Source: Pseudomonas putida (lineage in GTDB: Bacteria; Pseudomonadota; Gammaproteobacteria; Pseudomonadales; Pseudomonadaceae). Taken from it: DNA of 64,000 bases. The stretch lies in the NCBI RefSeq assembly GCF_030159595.1, contig NZ_BSKJ01000001.1, forward strand, positions 806,001 to 870,000, in the 5' to 3' direction. Shown piece after piece: positions 1 to 9,100 of this stretch (within the stretch, counting starts at the first letter, position 1; the number at the start of each line of letters is the position of its first letter). Position numbers and translations under genes: made by a program. The notes beneath the pieces were generated by a model. The model had not been told where the DNA came from and made no database searches. It was given only the letters and a program-made list of their open reading frames with translations.

Positions 1-1077
1 AAGAATTTATTAATTTATGGTAGCTGTGTTTCGAGAGATATTTTTAATCTGGAAGAAAGCTCCAGTTTCAAGATTTCAGATTATTTCGCTAGATCTTCGA
101 TGGCTTCCTTGTGTAGCGCACCTTACAGCAATACAGAGGCACTAGAGCGTATCCAGTCAGCTTTCCGGCGAAGGATGGTCGCCAATGATTTCTCCAAAGA
201 CTTGCTAGCTGCGGTTGATAAGCTAGCGTCTGCAGACTTGATTCTTATCGATTTGATTGATGAGCGATTTGATCTCGTAGCATTGCCTACAGGTGAAATG
301 ATTACTCATTCAAATGAGCTTGCTGAAAGCGGCTTGTTAGCTGAGGAGGGGGTTGCAGGGTATAAGGTTATACCACAAGGCAGTTTCGAACGCCGTGAGC
401 TGTGGCTGCAAGGAATGCATAGGTTTCTCGGTTTGTTGAAGAGCCTTAACAAGCTTGACGCTGTGCTGGTCAATAAGGTGTATTGGGCATCGAGCTTTGA
501 GTTTGATACTCAGTCTGTTTTCCCTGTGGGTCGTGGGGAAATCGATAAGGCTAACGAAGATCTTGAGTGGATGTATGGTGCCATGGAAAGGGTGCTTGAT
601 AGCAGTCAGTTTTTGAATTTTGATAAGGCCCTTTTGACAGCGGATGAATTCCATCGTTGGGGTGTGTCGCCATTTCATTATTGCGAAATGTATTACCGTG
701 AAGCACTGGCTCAGATTGTAAAGAAATCTGAGAAAAATAGGGCTGTGCTATCCCCCGGTGTGGAACGTGCGCCGATAAAGCCTCCTCCGGTTTGTTCTGG
801 GGTCGAGCTTAATGTGGCTGCACACATTGTTGATGATGAAATCTATGCGCACTGCTCTTTGAGTATGAATGATCAGGCGTGTGAGGGCGGTGATTTTGCA
901 TTTTATCTCTTGGTTGATGGCGTTCGTCATGCCGCGCGATGGTATGAAAAGTCACCGAATGCTCGCTTTGCTATCCCTGATCATCCTGGGAAGTTGGAAG
1001 TTGCCGCATTTTATAAGGATGAGTTTGATGAAAAGTTATGTTCTAAAGAGAATATAACGTTGGCGTCTTCTTCTTGA
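1..1077 (+). CDS. DUF6270 domain-containing protein, 5'-truncated by window edge
   Basis: The reading frame is open from base 1, so the start lies outside the window; the ATG at 100 is internal. The first visible residues read LIYGSCVSRDIF. This matches the N-terminal GSCVxRD signature of DUF6270, a family of unknown function with a GDSL-like nucleophile block that is common in capsule and O-antigen loci. About 358 residues are visible, followed by a TGA stop. The C-terminal part (from about residue 250) looks like a separate beta-rich domain. The gene is AT-rich like its left-hand neighbours and converges on the membrane-protein gene. A role in polysaccharide modification is inferred only from context. 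Confidence 0.75.
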   Translation, partial: KNLLIYGSCVSRDIFNLEESSSFKISDYFARSSMASLCSAPYSNTEALERIQSAFRRRMVANDFSKDLLAAVDKLASADLILIDLIDERFDLVALPTGEMITHSNELAESGLLAEEGVAGYKVIPQGSFERRELWLQGMHRFLGLLKSLNKLDAVLVNKVYWASSFEFDTQSVFPVGRGEIDKANEDLEWMYGAMERVLDSSQFLNFDKALLTADEFHRWGVSPFHYCEMYYREALAQIVKKSEKNRAVLSPGVERAPIKPPPVCSGVELNVAAHIVDDEIYAHCSLSMNDQACEGGDFAFYLLVDGVRHAARWYEKSPNARFAIPDHPGKLEVAAFYKDEFDEKLCSKENITLASSS

Positions 1078-1372
1078 AAGGTGCTGCAGGTTGTTCACAG
1101 CATGTAGTTATTGCTCTTGATAGTGATCAGTACCAAATCATCTCAGCAGTGTGCCCGATGTTTTGCACTGGCGTACGCCTAAAGGATTTTTAGTCGTAAT
1201 TAATTTATTTCGGACGTACAGTCAAGTAGACGTGTTGTGGCGCTGCCTCTGTTGCGACGTTGGTAATGACGAAAAGGTCAATAAGTAATCGGTGGCCACA
1301 TCCTCATTTGCTCAGGAAACCGCTCAAGCAAAAGAGGATGTTGTGTAGTGCGTCCGGCTATGTGGCGACGAG
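1078..1372. other. Intergenic region between convergent genes
   Basis: This 295-base AT-rich stretch has no supported gene. At its right edge an 8-bp perfect inverted repeat (CGACGAGC at 1366-1373, GCTCGTCG at 1384-1391) overlaps the stop codon of the minus-strand gene. It has no clear T-tract on either strand, so I do not call it a terminator. Confidence 0.5.
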
Positions 1373-3103
1373 CTATATTTTTTGCTCGTCGAGGTTTTGT
1401 GCATGTTTTAACACATCCGGAATGAGGTTCAGCGCCGCCTGGTAATCGCGTCGATTGATATGTCTTTCAAAAGAGAACATATAAGAAGCAAGTATGGTGC
1501 CGTCACTGCTTAGGCTCTGTGCGTCAGTTCTGGTACCTTGAGCTTCTCGGGTATACTCAATAAGTTTCGAGTGGGCGGTAAGAGGCCAATATGTACCTGC
1601 GGGCTCTAGAAGCCAGTTTCCCCAATGGAGAACTGATAGCTCTCCAGTCTCCTTCTTGAGCAAAGAATCAGTGCTGAGGTCAAGAGCAATAAGCTGCCTC
1701 GGAAGTTTGCTGAGGTGTAGTTTTATACTGCCAAGGCTGTCTGCCAGTTGTTCTATGTTTTTCTGGTCGTCTGCGGTCACGGCATAGAGTTTTAGGCTTT
1801 CCAGCATCTCGATGTTTAGGCGAGACTCTAAATAGCTTTTGGAACGCTCGTATTTATTGAGAAGAGACTTGGGTGGCGTCAGCTTCATCAAGTCCCCGAG
1901 AAGCGTCAAGGCGCCTTGATTATACTCCCTGCCGGTCATCTTGCATTCTTTAGACCACTCAAAGATATGATAAGTCACATTCTGTAATTTCCCAGTCTCT
2001 CTAAGAGGTGGACAGGGCAAATCTTTGAATTGAGCGATTAGTGCGCTCTCTTGAGTGGCAGGGTAAGTTCGGCTCTCATCAAAAAGTTTGATAATGTAAG
2101 TTTTTAGTGTGCTCTCGGAGCTGCAGTTGACTTCATAGCAATATATGTCAGGTTGGCCTAACTGAAAGTTTTTAACGCCTTCGACAGTGAATGCAGTTTT
2201 GAAAAGAGGGGATAAGACCTGCGGAATCCAGCGCTCGCGCTGCTCTGGTGAGAAGAGAGAGTGAATTTCATCACTTTTTTGAGCGGTTTCCAGTAATAGT
2301 GGCTGGTTGTGGAAGAATAGTGCACTGACTCGCGAATGTTGCGATCTCAATAAAATCAGTTTGCTAGAAAAGCCCACGAGTCGCTGCAGGGCTTGCCTGA
2401 TAAGTAGTAGTGATATTATCGCCATGAAAGCTGACGGTGGGGATAAGTAAAGAAAATCCCCGATTATTCCGAAAAATACAACTAAAAAAATAAATCCGGA
2501 TATTGAGTTGAGCACTACCTGGTGGTGAATTGTTAGCGCGGCTCGTACTCTCGATGAGGTGCTGTATGCCAAGCAGGTCAATATATAAAAGACAGTGATG
2601 CTTGTGGCGATCAAGGAGAAAATTAGCGGGTAAATTGCGCATAAAATTGCGACTGATATTAAAAAGAACAGTAATTCTGAAAGTCCGCGCGTGAATTTTG
2701 AATATGCGTTGATTGCGATGGAGTCTTGGTTGTCGAAAAGAACAATTTTCTTTGTTCTGATTATAAGTAGGCGTGCGCCCCGTGCAGTAATTTTGGTGGC
2801 AGCTAATTCAAGTGTCAGGTGTGCTGCAAATGCCACCAGGGAGCTTAAACTCAACCAGATTACCACGGTGTCCTGAGCGTAAGCTTTCAGGAATTCAGGG
2901 AAGTAACTCGGGATGCCGCCAGAGCTGAGGACGATAATTGCTTTTAAAGGAAGAAAGAAGGCTAAAAGCAAAAGTAATTGGCTAAGTATGTAGATGAACT
3001 GCACTGATACGGTATGCAAGGGCGCTTTCCTCAGGAATTTTTTTCCTAAGGAATAAGACCAGCGCAAGCATTGGCTTAGCTCTGTATTAAGGTGTGCTTT
3101 CAT
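1373..3103 (-). CDS. Polytopic membrane protein with C-terminal kinase-like (probable pseudokinase) domain
   Basis: This 576-residue protein is not a recognised named family. Residues about 30-240 contain five to six hydrophobic segments (near 33-60, 78-100, 139-177, 199-238) arranged like an ABC-exporter transmembrane domain, but no ATP-binding cassette follows. Residues about 320-510 look like an aminoglycoside-phosphotransferase/kinase fold. A beta strand with lysine (YIIKLFDES, near 333) is followed by IALDLSTDSLL near 470 and LSVLHWGNW near 490, where active members have HGDxxxxN and IDWE. The catalytic His, Asn and metal-binding Asp are therefore replaced. It is the last gene of the polysaccharide operon, 139 bases after the frameshifted glycosyltransferase. 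Export or regulation of polymer assembly is a guess from position. Confidence 0.6.
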   Translation of the reverse strand: MKAHLNTELSQCLRWSYSLGKKFLRKAPLHTVSVQFIYILSQLLLLLAFFLPLKAIIVLSSGGIPSYFPEFLKAYAQDTVVIWLSLSSLVAFAAHLTLELAATKITARGARLLIIRTKKIVLFDNQDSIAINAYSKFTRGLSELLFFLISVAILCAIYPLIFSLIATSITVFYILTCLAYSTSSRVRAALTIHHQVVLNSISGFIFLVVFFGIIGDFLYLSPPSAFMAIISLLLIRQALQRLVGFSSKLILLRSQHSRVSALFFHNQPLLLETAQKSDEIHSLFSPEQRERWIPQVLSPLFKTAFTVEGVKNFQLGQPDIYCYEVNCSSESTLKTYIIKLFDESRTYPATQESALIAQFKDLPCPPLRETGKLQNVTYHIFEWSKECKMTGREYNQGALTLLGDLMKLTPPKSLLNKYERSKSYLESRLNIEMLESLKLYAVTADDQKNIEQLADSLGSIKLHLSKLPRQLIALDLSTDSLLKKETGELSVLHWGNWLLEPAGTYWPLTAHSKLIEYTREAQGTRTDAQSLSSDGTILASYMFSFERHINRRDYQAALNLIPDVLKHAQNLDEQKI

Positions 3104-3242
3104 AAGGATTGTTTAACAAATGACCGGTGTTTTGGCGCAGAATATATACGTCGATTTGAATGGCTCAAAAAATTCACTCTTGAGATCTCTTGTCACCAAT
3201 TGAAGCTCCCCTTCTCAGTGCGGTGCCTGATAAGAAAAAATA

Positions 3243-4417
3243 TTAAGTGTTTTGTGTGTGGTTTAGAAGTTCAGTCGCCATACTTGCCACAATGCACTTT
3301 CGCGAATATTTTTTTACAAAATCGCGCCGATCAGTTTTTTCAATATTCAAGCTTTCGAGTGCCGTAATTGCTGACTCTATATCGCAAGGGGGGAAAATGC
3401 TCATGTTTTTGATGTTGTCAGTTGCAAACTTCGCAGAGTAGCCGCTAAGCCCTCCAAGAATAGGTTTCTCGGTGGCGGCGTACTCAAACAATTTTGAAGG
3501 TATTACATTCTTCAGCGAGGGAAGATCATTGAGGTGCAAAAACAAAACGTCTGCCGTGTTGTAGTATGACAGCAAGTCAGTTCGTTTCATGGGTTCAATG
3601 AGGTCTACATTTGTAACGTTGTGCTGAAGCAGAGCAGTTTTCAGTTGCTTCATTGCACTGCCACTGCCGACTACGATAAATTTTGCTTTGTTGGAAAGTC
3701 TATTTGCCAATTTTGGCAAAATATGATGCAGACCTTGTCCCGCGCCTATGTTGCCTGCGTATAAAATACGGATCTGGCGTGAGGTGCGCTCTTCCATTGC
3801 GGCTGGGTTCTCAATGAATAGGTCATCAACGCCGTTTGTGTAAACAGTAAATGGTTTGTTCGGGTACTGTGATTTAAAGTAGTTGACGAACCCTGGAGAG
3901 GCTAAGTTGACTGAGTGTGATTGCTTCACTGTCCAACGCTCAATGTGGCGGAAGAACCATGCTGTGGGCGCTCCGATTGGATAAGGTAGCATATCTGGCA
4001 ATATATCAGTCAGTAGGTCTCGAAAATCTAAATAAAGCGGTGCATTGACACGTTTGGCTACCCAGGCACCTAAGGTAGCGGTCATCATGCGTGAGGAGGT
4101 AGCAAAGATAAGATCATACTCATTCGATTTGACCGCTTTCAGTACACCTCGCGCATATTGGGCGAATAGATGGGCCTGGCCAAGGATTCCACCACCACGC
4201 GAAAAAACTGGAATTCGTTTGATCGTTAGCCCCTCGCGGCTTTCTATAGAGGAAGCACTCGGGGCATAATTATCGTATCTGCTCGGTTGTGTCGTCAGTA
4301 CGGTTATCGTGATTTTTTCTGAGAATTTTGCAAAAGTGAATTGACTAATGCTTTCGTCCTGAATGAACCAGCAGAAAGATCAGGAGGATAGTAAAAACTC
4401 AGTATCAGGATGTTCAC
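3243..4417 (-). pseudogene. Glycosyltransferase family 4, split by a one-base frameshift
   Basis: The gene should begin at GTG 4417, two bases after the stop of the preceding glycosyltransferase, and reads MNILILSFYYPPDLSAGSF, the usual start of this GT-B family. That frame ends soon after a run of six A (T6 on the plus strand, 4313-4318). The rest continues in another frame (ITITVLTTQPSRY and onward) to the stop at 3243, giving NGVDDLF, the LLYAGN-type C-terminal lobe and the KLFEYAATEKPI donor-binding motif. One extra A in the run would restore a 391-residue protein. Without it, the longest ATG product (from 4088) lacks the N-terminal acceptor lobe. Mutation, sequence error, or expression by -1 slippage on AAA-AAA are all possible. 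Confidence 0.85.
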
Positions 4418-4419
4418 GT

Positions 4420-5649
4420 TCAGGCCGCTTCAAATTTGCCGTTAGAGGTGGCTTTTTTGTACATTTCTGCCAATAGGTTTTCCTGACTTTCCCAGCAGAG
4501 GTCCTTTGCAGCAATCATTGAGTTTTCGGCCAGCTTTGCGCGTAACTCAGGATCCTCGATGAGCCTGTTAAGGCAGTTCACGAGGTCGTCTTCGTTGCCT
4601 TCGGTAGCCAACAGTCCAATGCCATATTGATTTACTATCTTCCGGATTTCAGGGAAGTTAGTGGCTACTGATGGCACACCTGCGATGATGTACTCAAACA
4701 GTTTGTTGGAATCAGTGCTGAAATGATTGAAACAAGTGTTTTCTATTGGCTGCACAGCGATGTCGGCCGCTGCAGTGTATTTTGGAAGTTCGGACAGTGC
4801 TACCGTTGGAATGAAATGAACACGGTCCTGTAAACCAAGACTGTCACGCAAGTCGATAAGAGGCTGTGTTAAACGTCCCCCGCCAATAAGTACGACGTGA
4901 GCGTTTTTTAGGCGTGAAGTGCAACGCACTAATTTTTCCAAGCCTCTGCCGCTTTGAAGTCCGCCTTGGTAAAGGACCACTGGGCACGCTTCTGGTATGC
5001 CTAGCGCTTGATGAAGTAAGCGGCTTTTCTGGCTGGCCACATATCTGGGGCGGTTTTGAAGTACTGCTGGTCTCGCTATTTTATAAAGTCGAGCAAGGTA
5101 TTTGGCTCGGGTTTCAGTTGTCGTAATGACCGCGGAAGCGCGAGGAATCAATAGTTTTTCAACGTGCGCAACGAGCCTTGAGAGTTTTCCGTAGCCTTCT
5201 CTGCTCGTGCTTATTTCGTGTGCATCATAAATGAGTTTGGCTTGGCTGATGATCGAGGCCAGCCAGGCAGTAGGCAGGGTGTTTACATCGTGGGAATGAA
5301 CGACAGTCGGCCGAAAACGTATGATGTTGAGAAGCAGCATCAAATGAGTCCAGGCGCGACTGATCACCCTGAAAGCTGAGAGGTGGGCATTATTAGAGGC
5401 TTTTCCAGTTGAAGACGATGGTGTTTTGGAATCGAGTTGTTTCGATTTCCTCCAGCGCCACAAAGGCGACCTTTCTACCCGGCATACATCCAGGTTCTTT
5501 TGTAGGGTCTCTGTTTTCGCAGTTTTCCCTGGCGTATGCAGTGCGAAGACCCTAACGGCATAATCTGAGTTAGCAAGTGTTTGTGCTTCTTTTAATACTC
5601 GTGCGTCATTGACGAATTCATTCCACACAATCATTGCAACTTTTTTCAC
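4420..5649 (-). CDS. Glycosyltransferase family 4 protein
   Basis: This 409-residue GT-B fold enzyme would transfer a sugar from a nucleotide donor to a growing lipid-linked glycan at the cytoplasmic face of the membrane. The N-terminal lobe has VVHSHDVNTLPTAW and LIYDAHEI near residues 125-150. The C-terminal lobe has VVLYQGGLQSGRGLEKL near 225 and the donor-site block SNKLFEYIIAGVPSVATNFPE near 320-340, with the EX7E glutamates. It lies in the minus-strand polysaccharide operon after the lipoprotein gene, and its stop is two bases from the start of the next glycosyltransferase, which suggests translational coupling. Donor and linkage cannot be read from sequence. Confidence 0.85.
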   Translation of the reverse strand: MKKVAMIVWNEFVNDARVLKEAQTLANSDYAVRVFALHTPGKTAKTETLQKNLDVCRVERSPLWRWRKSKQLDSKTPSSSTGKASNNAHLSAFRVISRAWTHLMLLLNIIRFRPTVVHSHDVNTLPTAWLASIISQAKLIYDAHEISTSREGYGKLSRLVAHVEKLLIPRASAVITTTETRAKYLARLYKIARPAVLQNRPRYVASQKSRLLHQALGIPEACPVVLYQGGLQSGRGLEKLVRCTSRLKNAHVVLIGGGRLTQPLIDLRDSLGLQDRVHFIPTVALSELPKYTAAADIAVQPIENTCFNHFSTDSNKLFEYIIAGVPSVATNFPEIRKIVNQYGIGLLATEGNEDDLVNCLNRLIEDPELRAKLAENSMIAAKDLCWESQENLLAEMYKKATSNGKFEAA

Positions 5650-5709
5650 TGCTTTACCTGCTGTTCGATTATGCCCGCTAGGGTATTCAGGGCGTTATTC
5701 TGGTAAGAC

Positions 5710-6144
5710 TCAGCTCTCGGTCCAGTAGATTTTCATTTTTGTCGTGTTGACGTTGTTGACGCTGGATTCTGTGTAAATTGCACCAATGGTGGCGTAGCCG
5801 GATTTCTTGTAGTGAACTTTGAACTGGGTTGGGCTATCTTCCATTACGGTGCGCTGGAAGCCTTGGCTCTTCAATTGACTGTAGATGGCGTTCTCAGCCA
5901 CTTTGGCAAGCGTGTTGGCGTTGACTTCATAGTGCTTCATCTTACCGTTCGAGGTTTCTTTCTCGTACTCTTTGAGCACCTCGCCATTGGTATTCAGCTT
6001 TTCACCGGTCTGAAGAACGATAGCGTTGCTTTGAGCGCTTTGCGAGGAAGGCGCTTGGGCTGCTTTTTGTTCTTTCTCAGCTCCGCAGCCGAAAAGAGCC
6101 AGGGACATAAGAAGTGCTGCTGCGGTTTTGATGTTGGTTTTCAT
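5710..6144 (-). CDS. Small putative lipoprotein
   Basis: The protein has about 144 residues and starts MKTNIKTAAALLMSLALFGC, a lipoprotein signal peptide with the lipobox cysteine at residue 20. In-frame ATGs also exist at 6150 and 6162; no start has a convincing Shine-Dalgarno, so the choice rests on the signal peptide. A low-complexity Gln/Ala/Ser linker follows, then a compact domain of about 95 residues. I do not recognise the family. It sits between the giant glycosyltransferase gene (stop 6182) and a GT4 gene on the same strand, so it probably belongs to the same operon. An outer-membrane or periplasmic role in polysaccharide export is only inferred. Confidence 0.65.
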   Translation of the reverse strand: MKTNIKTAAALLMSLALFGCGAEKEQKAAQAPSSQSAQSNAIVLQTGEKLNTNGEVLKEYEKETSNGKMKHYEVNANTLAKVAENAIYSQLKSQGFQRTVMEDSPTQFKVHYKKSGYATIGAIYTESSVNNVNTTKMKIYWTES

Positions 6145-6181
6145 GGTCATGTTATTCGTCATTAAAAGTGAGGGGTGGGTT

Positions 6182-9100
6182 TTATTGGGCGATCAGTGCC
6201 AATTCTTTGTCGATAATATTTTTCTTCGCTGTTTGGCTCATGACGCGGTGATGAGCGGCAGCGGACATCTTGTTGAACAACTCCGGAGAGTCGACAACTC
6301 TCTTAATGCCATCGGCCATCCCTTGTGCATCGTCTGCGCCTGCAAGAACGCCGCAGTCGTTGCTTACAAATTCCGGAATGGCTGTAACACCGTTGGTCAC
6401 TGCAATGAGCCCGGATGACATCGCTTCGTCGCGAGAAACACCTTGGGCATCCATGCGAGTGGGGCACAGGAACATCCCATACTCTTTGTGCAATGCCGCG
6501 ATTTGGTTGTGCTTCAAGAAGCCACGCTCGATTTTGACGTTTGAGAAGCCTTTTAGTGGCTCCAGGGTTTCCTCGAAAAGGGCGCCATCGCCAATCATTC
6601 GGAACTCCATTTTTTCAAAGAATGGCTCTTTCGAAAGCAGCTTGATTGCAGCGACGCTCAAGTCATTTGCATATTTTGCTGAGGCATAAGGGCGGATGGA
6701 AAGCACCTTGAAGCGTTGGTTCTCAGGCTTTTTCTTGTAATCGAAAATGTCGGTATCAATAGGGTTGTGGATGATCTCGTAGCTCTCCTCCGGAATCCGG
6801 AAGCCCACATCCTCCATCACTTCTTCGGCGAAGTAGCGGGATACGAAGACCAGCTTCAGATTGGCTGGCATGTTGCTCAGCGTCTCGCGCCAGAACGCCA
6901 TGCGTTTCTCGCTTTCGACTTTCGCCACTGCCAACTGGCTCTCGTCCGAGTAGTTGTACTCGCGACGCCACCAAGGCTGTACTTCTGCACCGTGTACCCA
7001 AACCACTACTTTGACCATGTGCGTGAAGCGCTTGAGCACCTCCCACATTTCCGGGTCCAGGAAGTGCACCAGTACGCTCTTGTACTGACCACTTTCGAGC
7101 ATCTTGGTCAGGGTAGCCTGGCAACCGGTTACCACGTCTACGTTCTGGAACTCGTGATAGCTGACAGCCTCGTTCTTGCGCAGGCGGAAGATGTCCACAT
7201 TCAGGTTCTGTTCCTGATAAGCCATCACTCGGCTATGTACAAAGCCGTTGCGATACAGGTCCGCGTAAGCCGGGTAGTGGTTGGTAACGACCAGGTGTTT
7301 CGAGCGGCCCAGCATCTCCGAAGGTTGCAGGTCGCGGTGGCCAAGCACCAGTGCCTTGATTTCGCTACTGCCAGCCGCGTAGGCACGCAGGCCAAAGCGC
7401 ACGAAGGCGGCTTCCGGCGGTACCTCGGAGGTTTGGTTGCGGTTGGCATGCTGCATCACATGGCTGATCCGCTGCTTTTCAGCATCGAGGAACAGCACCA
7501 CCAATTGCAGGTTCAGGCCAGGCGTGCAGTCGAGGTACAGCTTGAGCTGGCGGTCCTCGAGATTCAGTTGGTCCAGGCTGACTTCCTTGAGGGCGTACAC
7601 ATATTCATGCTTGCCGTCTGCCAGCGTGGAGCTCACGCGCCAGTTATCTACATCGACCGACAGGTTAAGGAACTTGCTGTGCTTGGCACCGAACATCTCA
7701 GCCAACTCACGGCCGGTGATTTCCGGAGAGTCGTGGCTGTCCTCCAAGGGGGCAATGGCCTGTGCGCGAGCCTGAAGCTGGTCGATGGTCATGCCAAGGT
7801 TAAGCTCCAGGTCGTCCACCTTGGCGCTGATAACCGCGTGCTGTGCTGCCCCGTTCTCGCAGTAGTTGAACGGGTCGATCGCCAAGCCCTGCTCGTGGGT
7901 GTATTGCAGTGAAGGCAGGCTCTTCAACCAGCTGCGCAGTGGCTGGCCGGCAACGATCTCGGTCGCCACCAGCGAGCGGCGCGCGCTCAGCGATTGAGCC
8001 GGGCGGTACGCCAACCCATTCGATTGCAATTGTGCATTTTGCCCATTGCAGGTGAAGTGAGCGGCTTTACCAACAACCTGCGCCTGGCTGTAGCGGGTAG
8101 CAAGCGCCAGGTCCAGCAGGTAGTTAGGGCCGTAGTAGTCTCCTGGTACAAAGCCGGCAACCCAAGGTGTATTACCGACCAACTCGCCAAGGCTGGTTTT
8201 CTTCAACTGGGCAGGCTTGAGCACCAGAATGCGTGGGTCGTCGCTCACGATGCTGCTTTGGTAAGCATCGGTGATGATGACCATGCGTACCTGGCTGTAG
8301 GTCTGGCGGTTCAGGTGGGCGCGCAGCATGTCGAACTGCTGACGATCCTGTGCTTCGGCAACGACCACGATTTCCGGCAGGCGCTGAGCCTTAACGGTGC
8401 CAGTAACCTTGCTTAGCACATATTCCAGGCGCTGGGTATAAGTGTGCTCTTGCATCACCTTACGCAGGGCAGCGAGCTTCAGCTTGTCACTGTTGAGCGG
8501 GTCTTCGGCCAGCAGCTGCAGGCGGCGCAGCATTTCTTCGCCGTTGTCGGTGGTGACTACCAAGTCACCGAACAGCAGGCGTACACCGCGCGAGAAGTTG
8601 CTGACGGTGATGGTGTTGCAGCCCAGCAGCTCGAACACCCGACGCGCGAACATCGATTGCGACTGCTTGATCGAGTTCAGGTTGATCGCGTAGCGGTAGC
8701 CTTTGTAAGCCGTGTCGATTTTTTCGAAGGGCAGGGTGCCGACGATGTACGGCTGATATTCCTCGGGGAACTGATAGTTGGCGTCGTTCTTGCCGAAGTT
8801 GCGGTCGAAGATTTCCAGTGGGCGGAACTTCGGCAGCTCGCATACGAAGTTGCCCAAGTCGCGGGTACGCTCTGGGTAGCGGGCGTAGTAGGCGCCGGCG
8901 AAACAGAACGCGTCTTTGCGCTCGTACAGCTCGATCGGGTTGTGCAGCGCTGGCTGGCAAGCGAATGGCAGCAAGTAGACGCGGTCGTGGCCGAGCGCAC
9001 CTTTATAGCGGTGAATGCAGTCGATGTCGGTGGTGAACACATGGTCGAACTGCTTGGCGGTGGTCAGGAAGGTTTCGAAGTGAACCGGGTCTTCCTTGTT

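Noticed and set aside
1366..1391. 8-bp inverted repeat at the end of the membrane-protein gene as a terminator
   Set aside because: There is no T-tract on either strand after the stem, so it is only mentioned in the intergenic entry.
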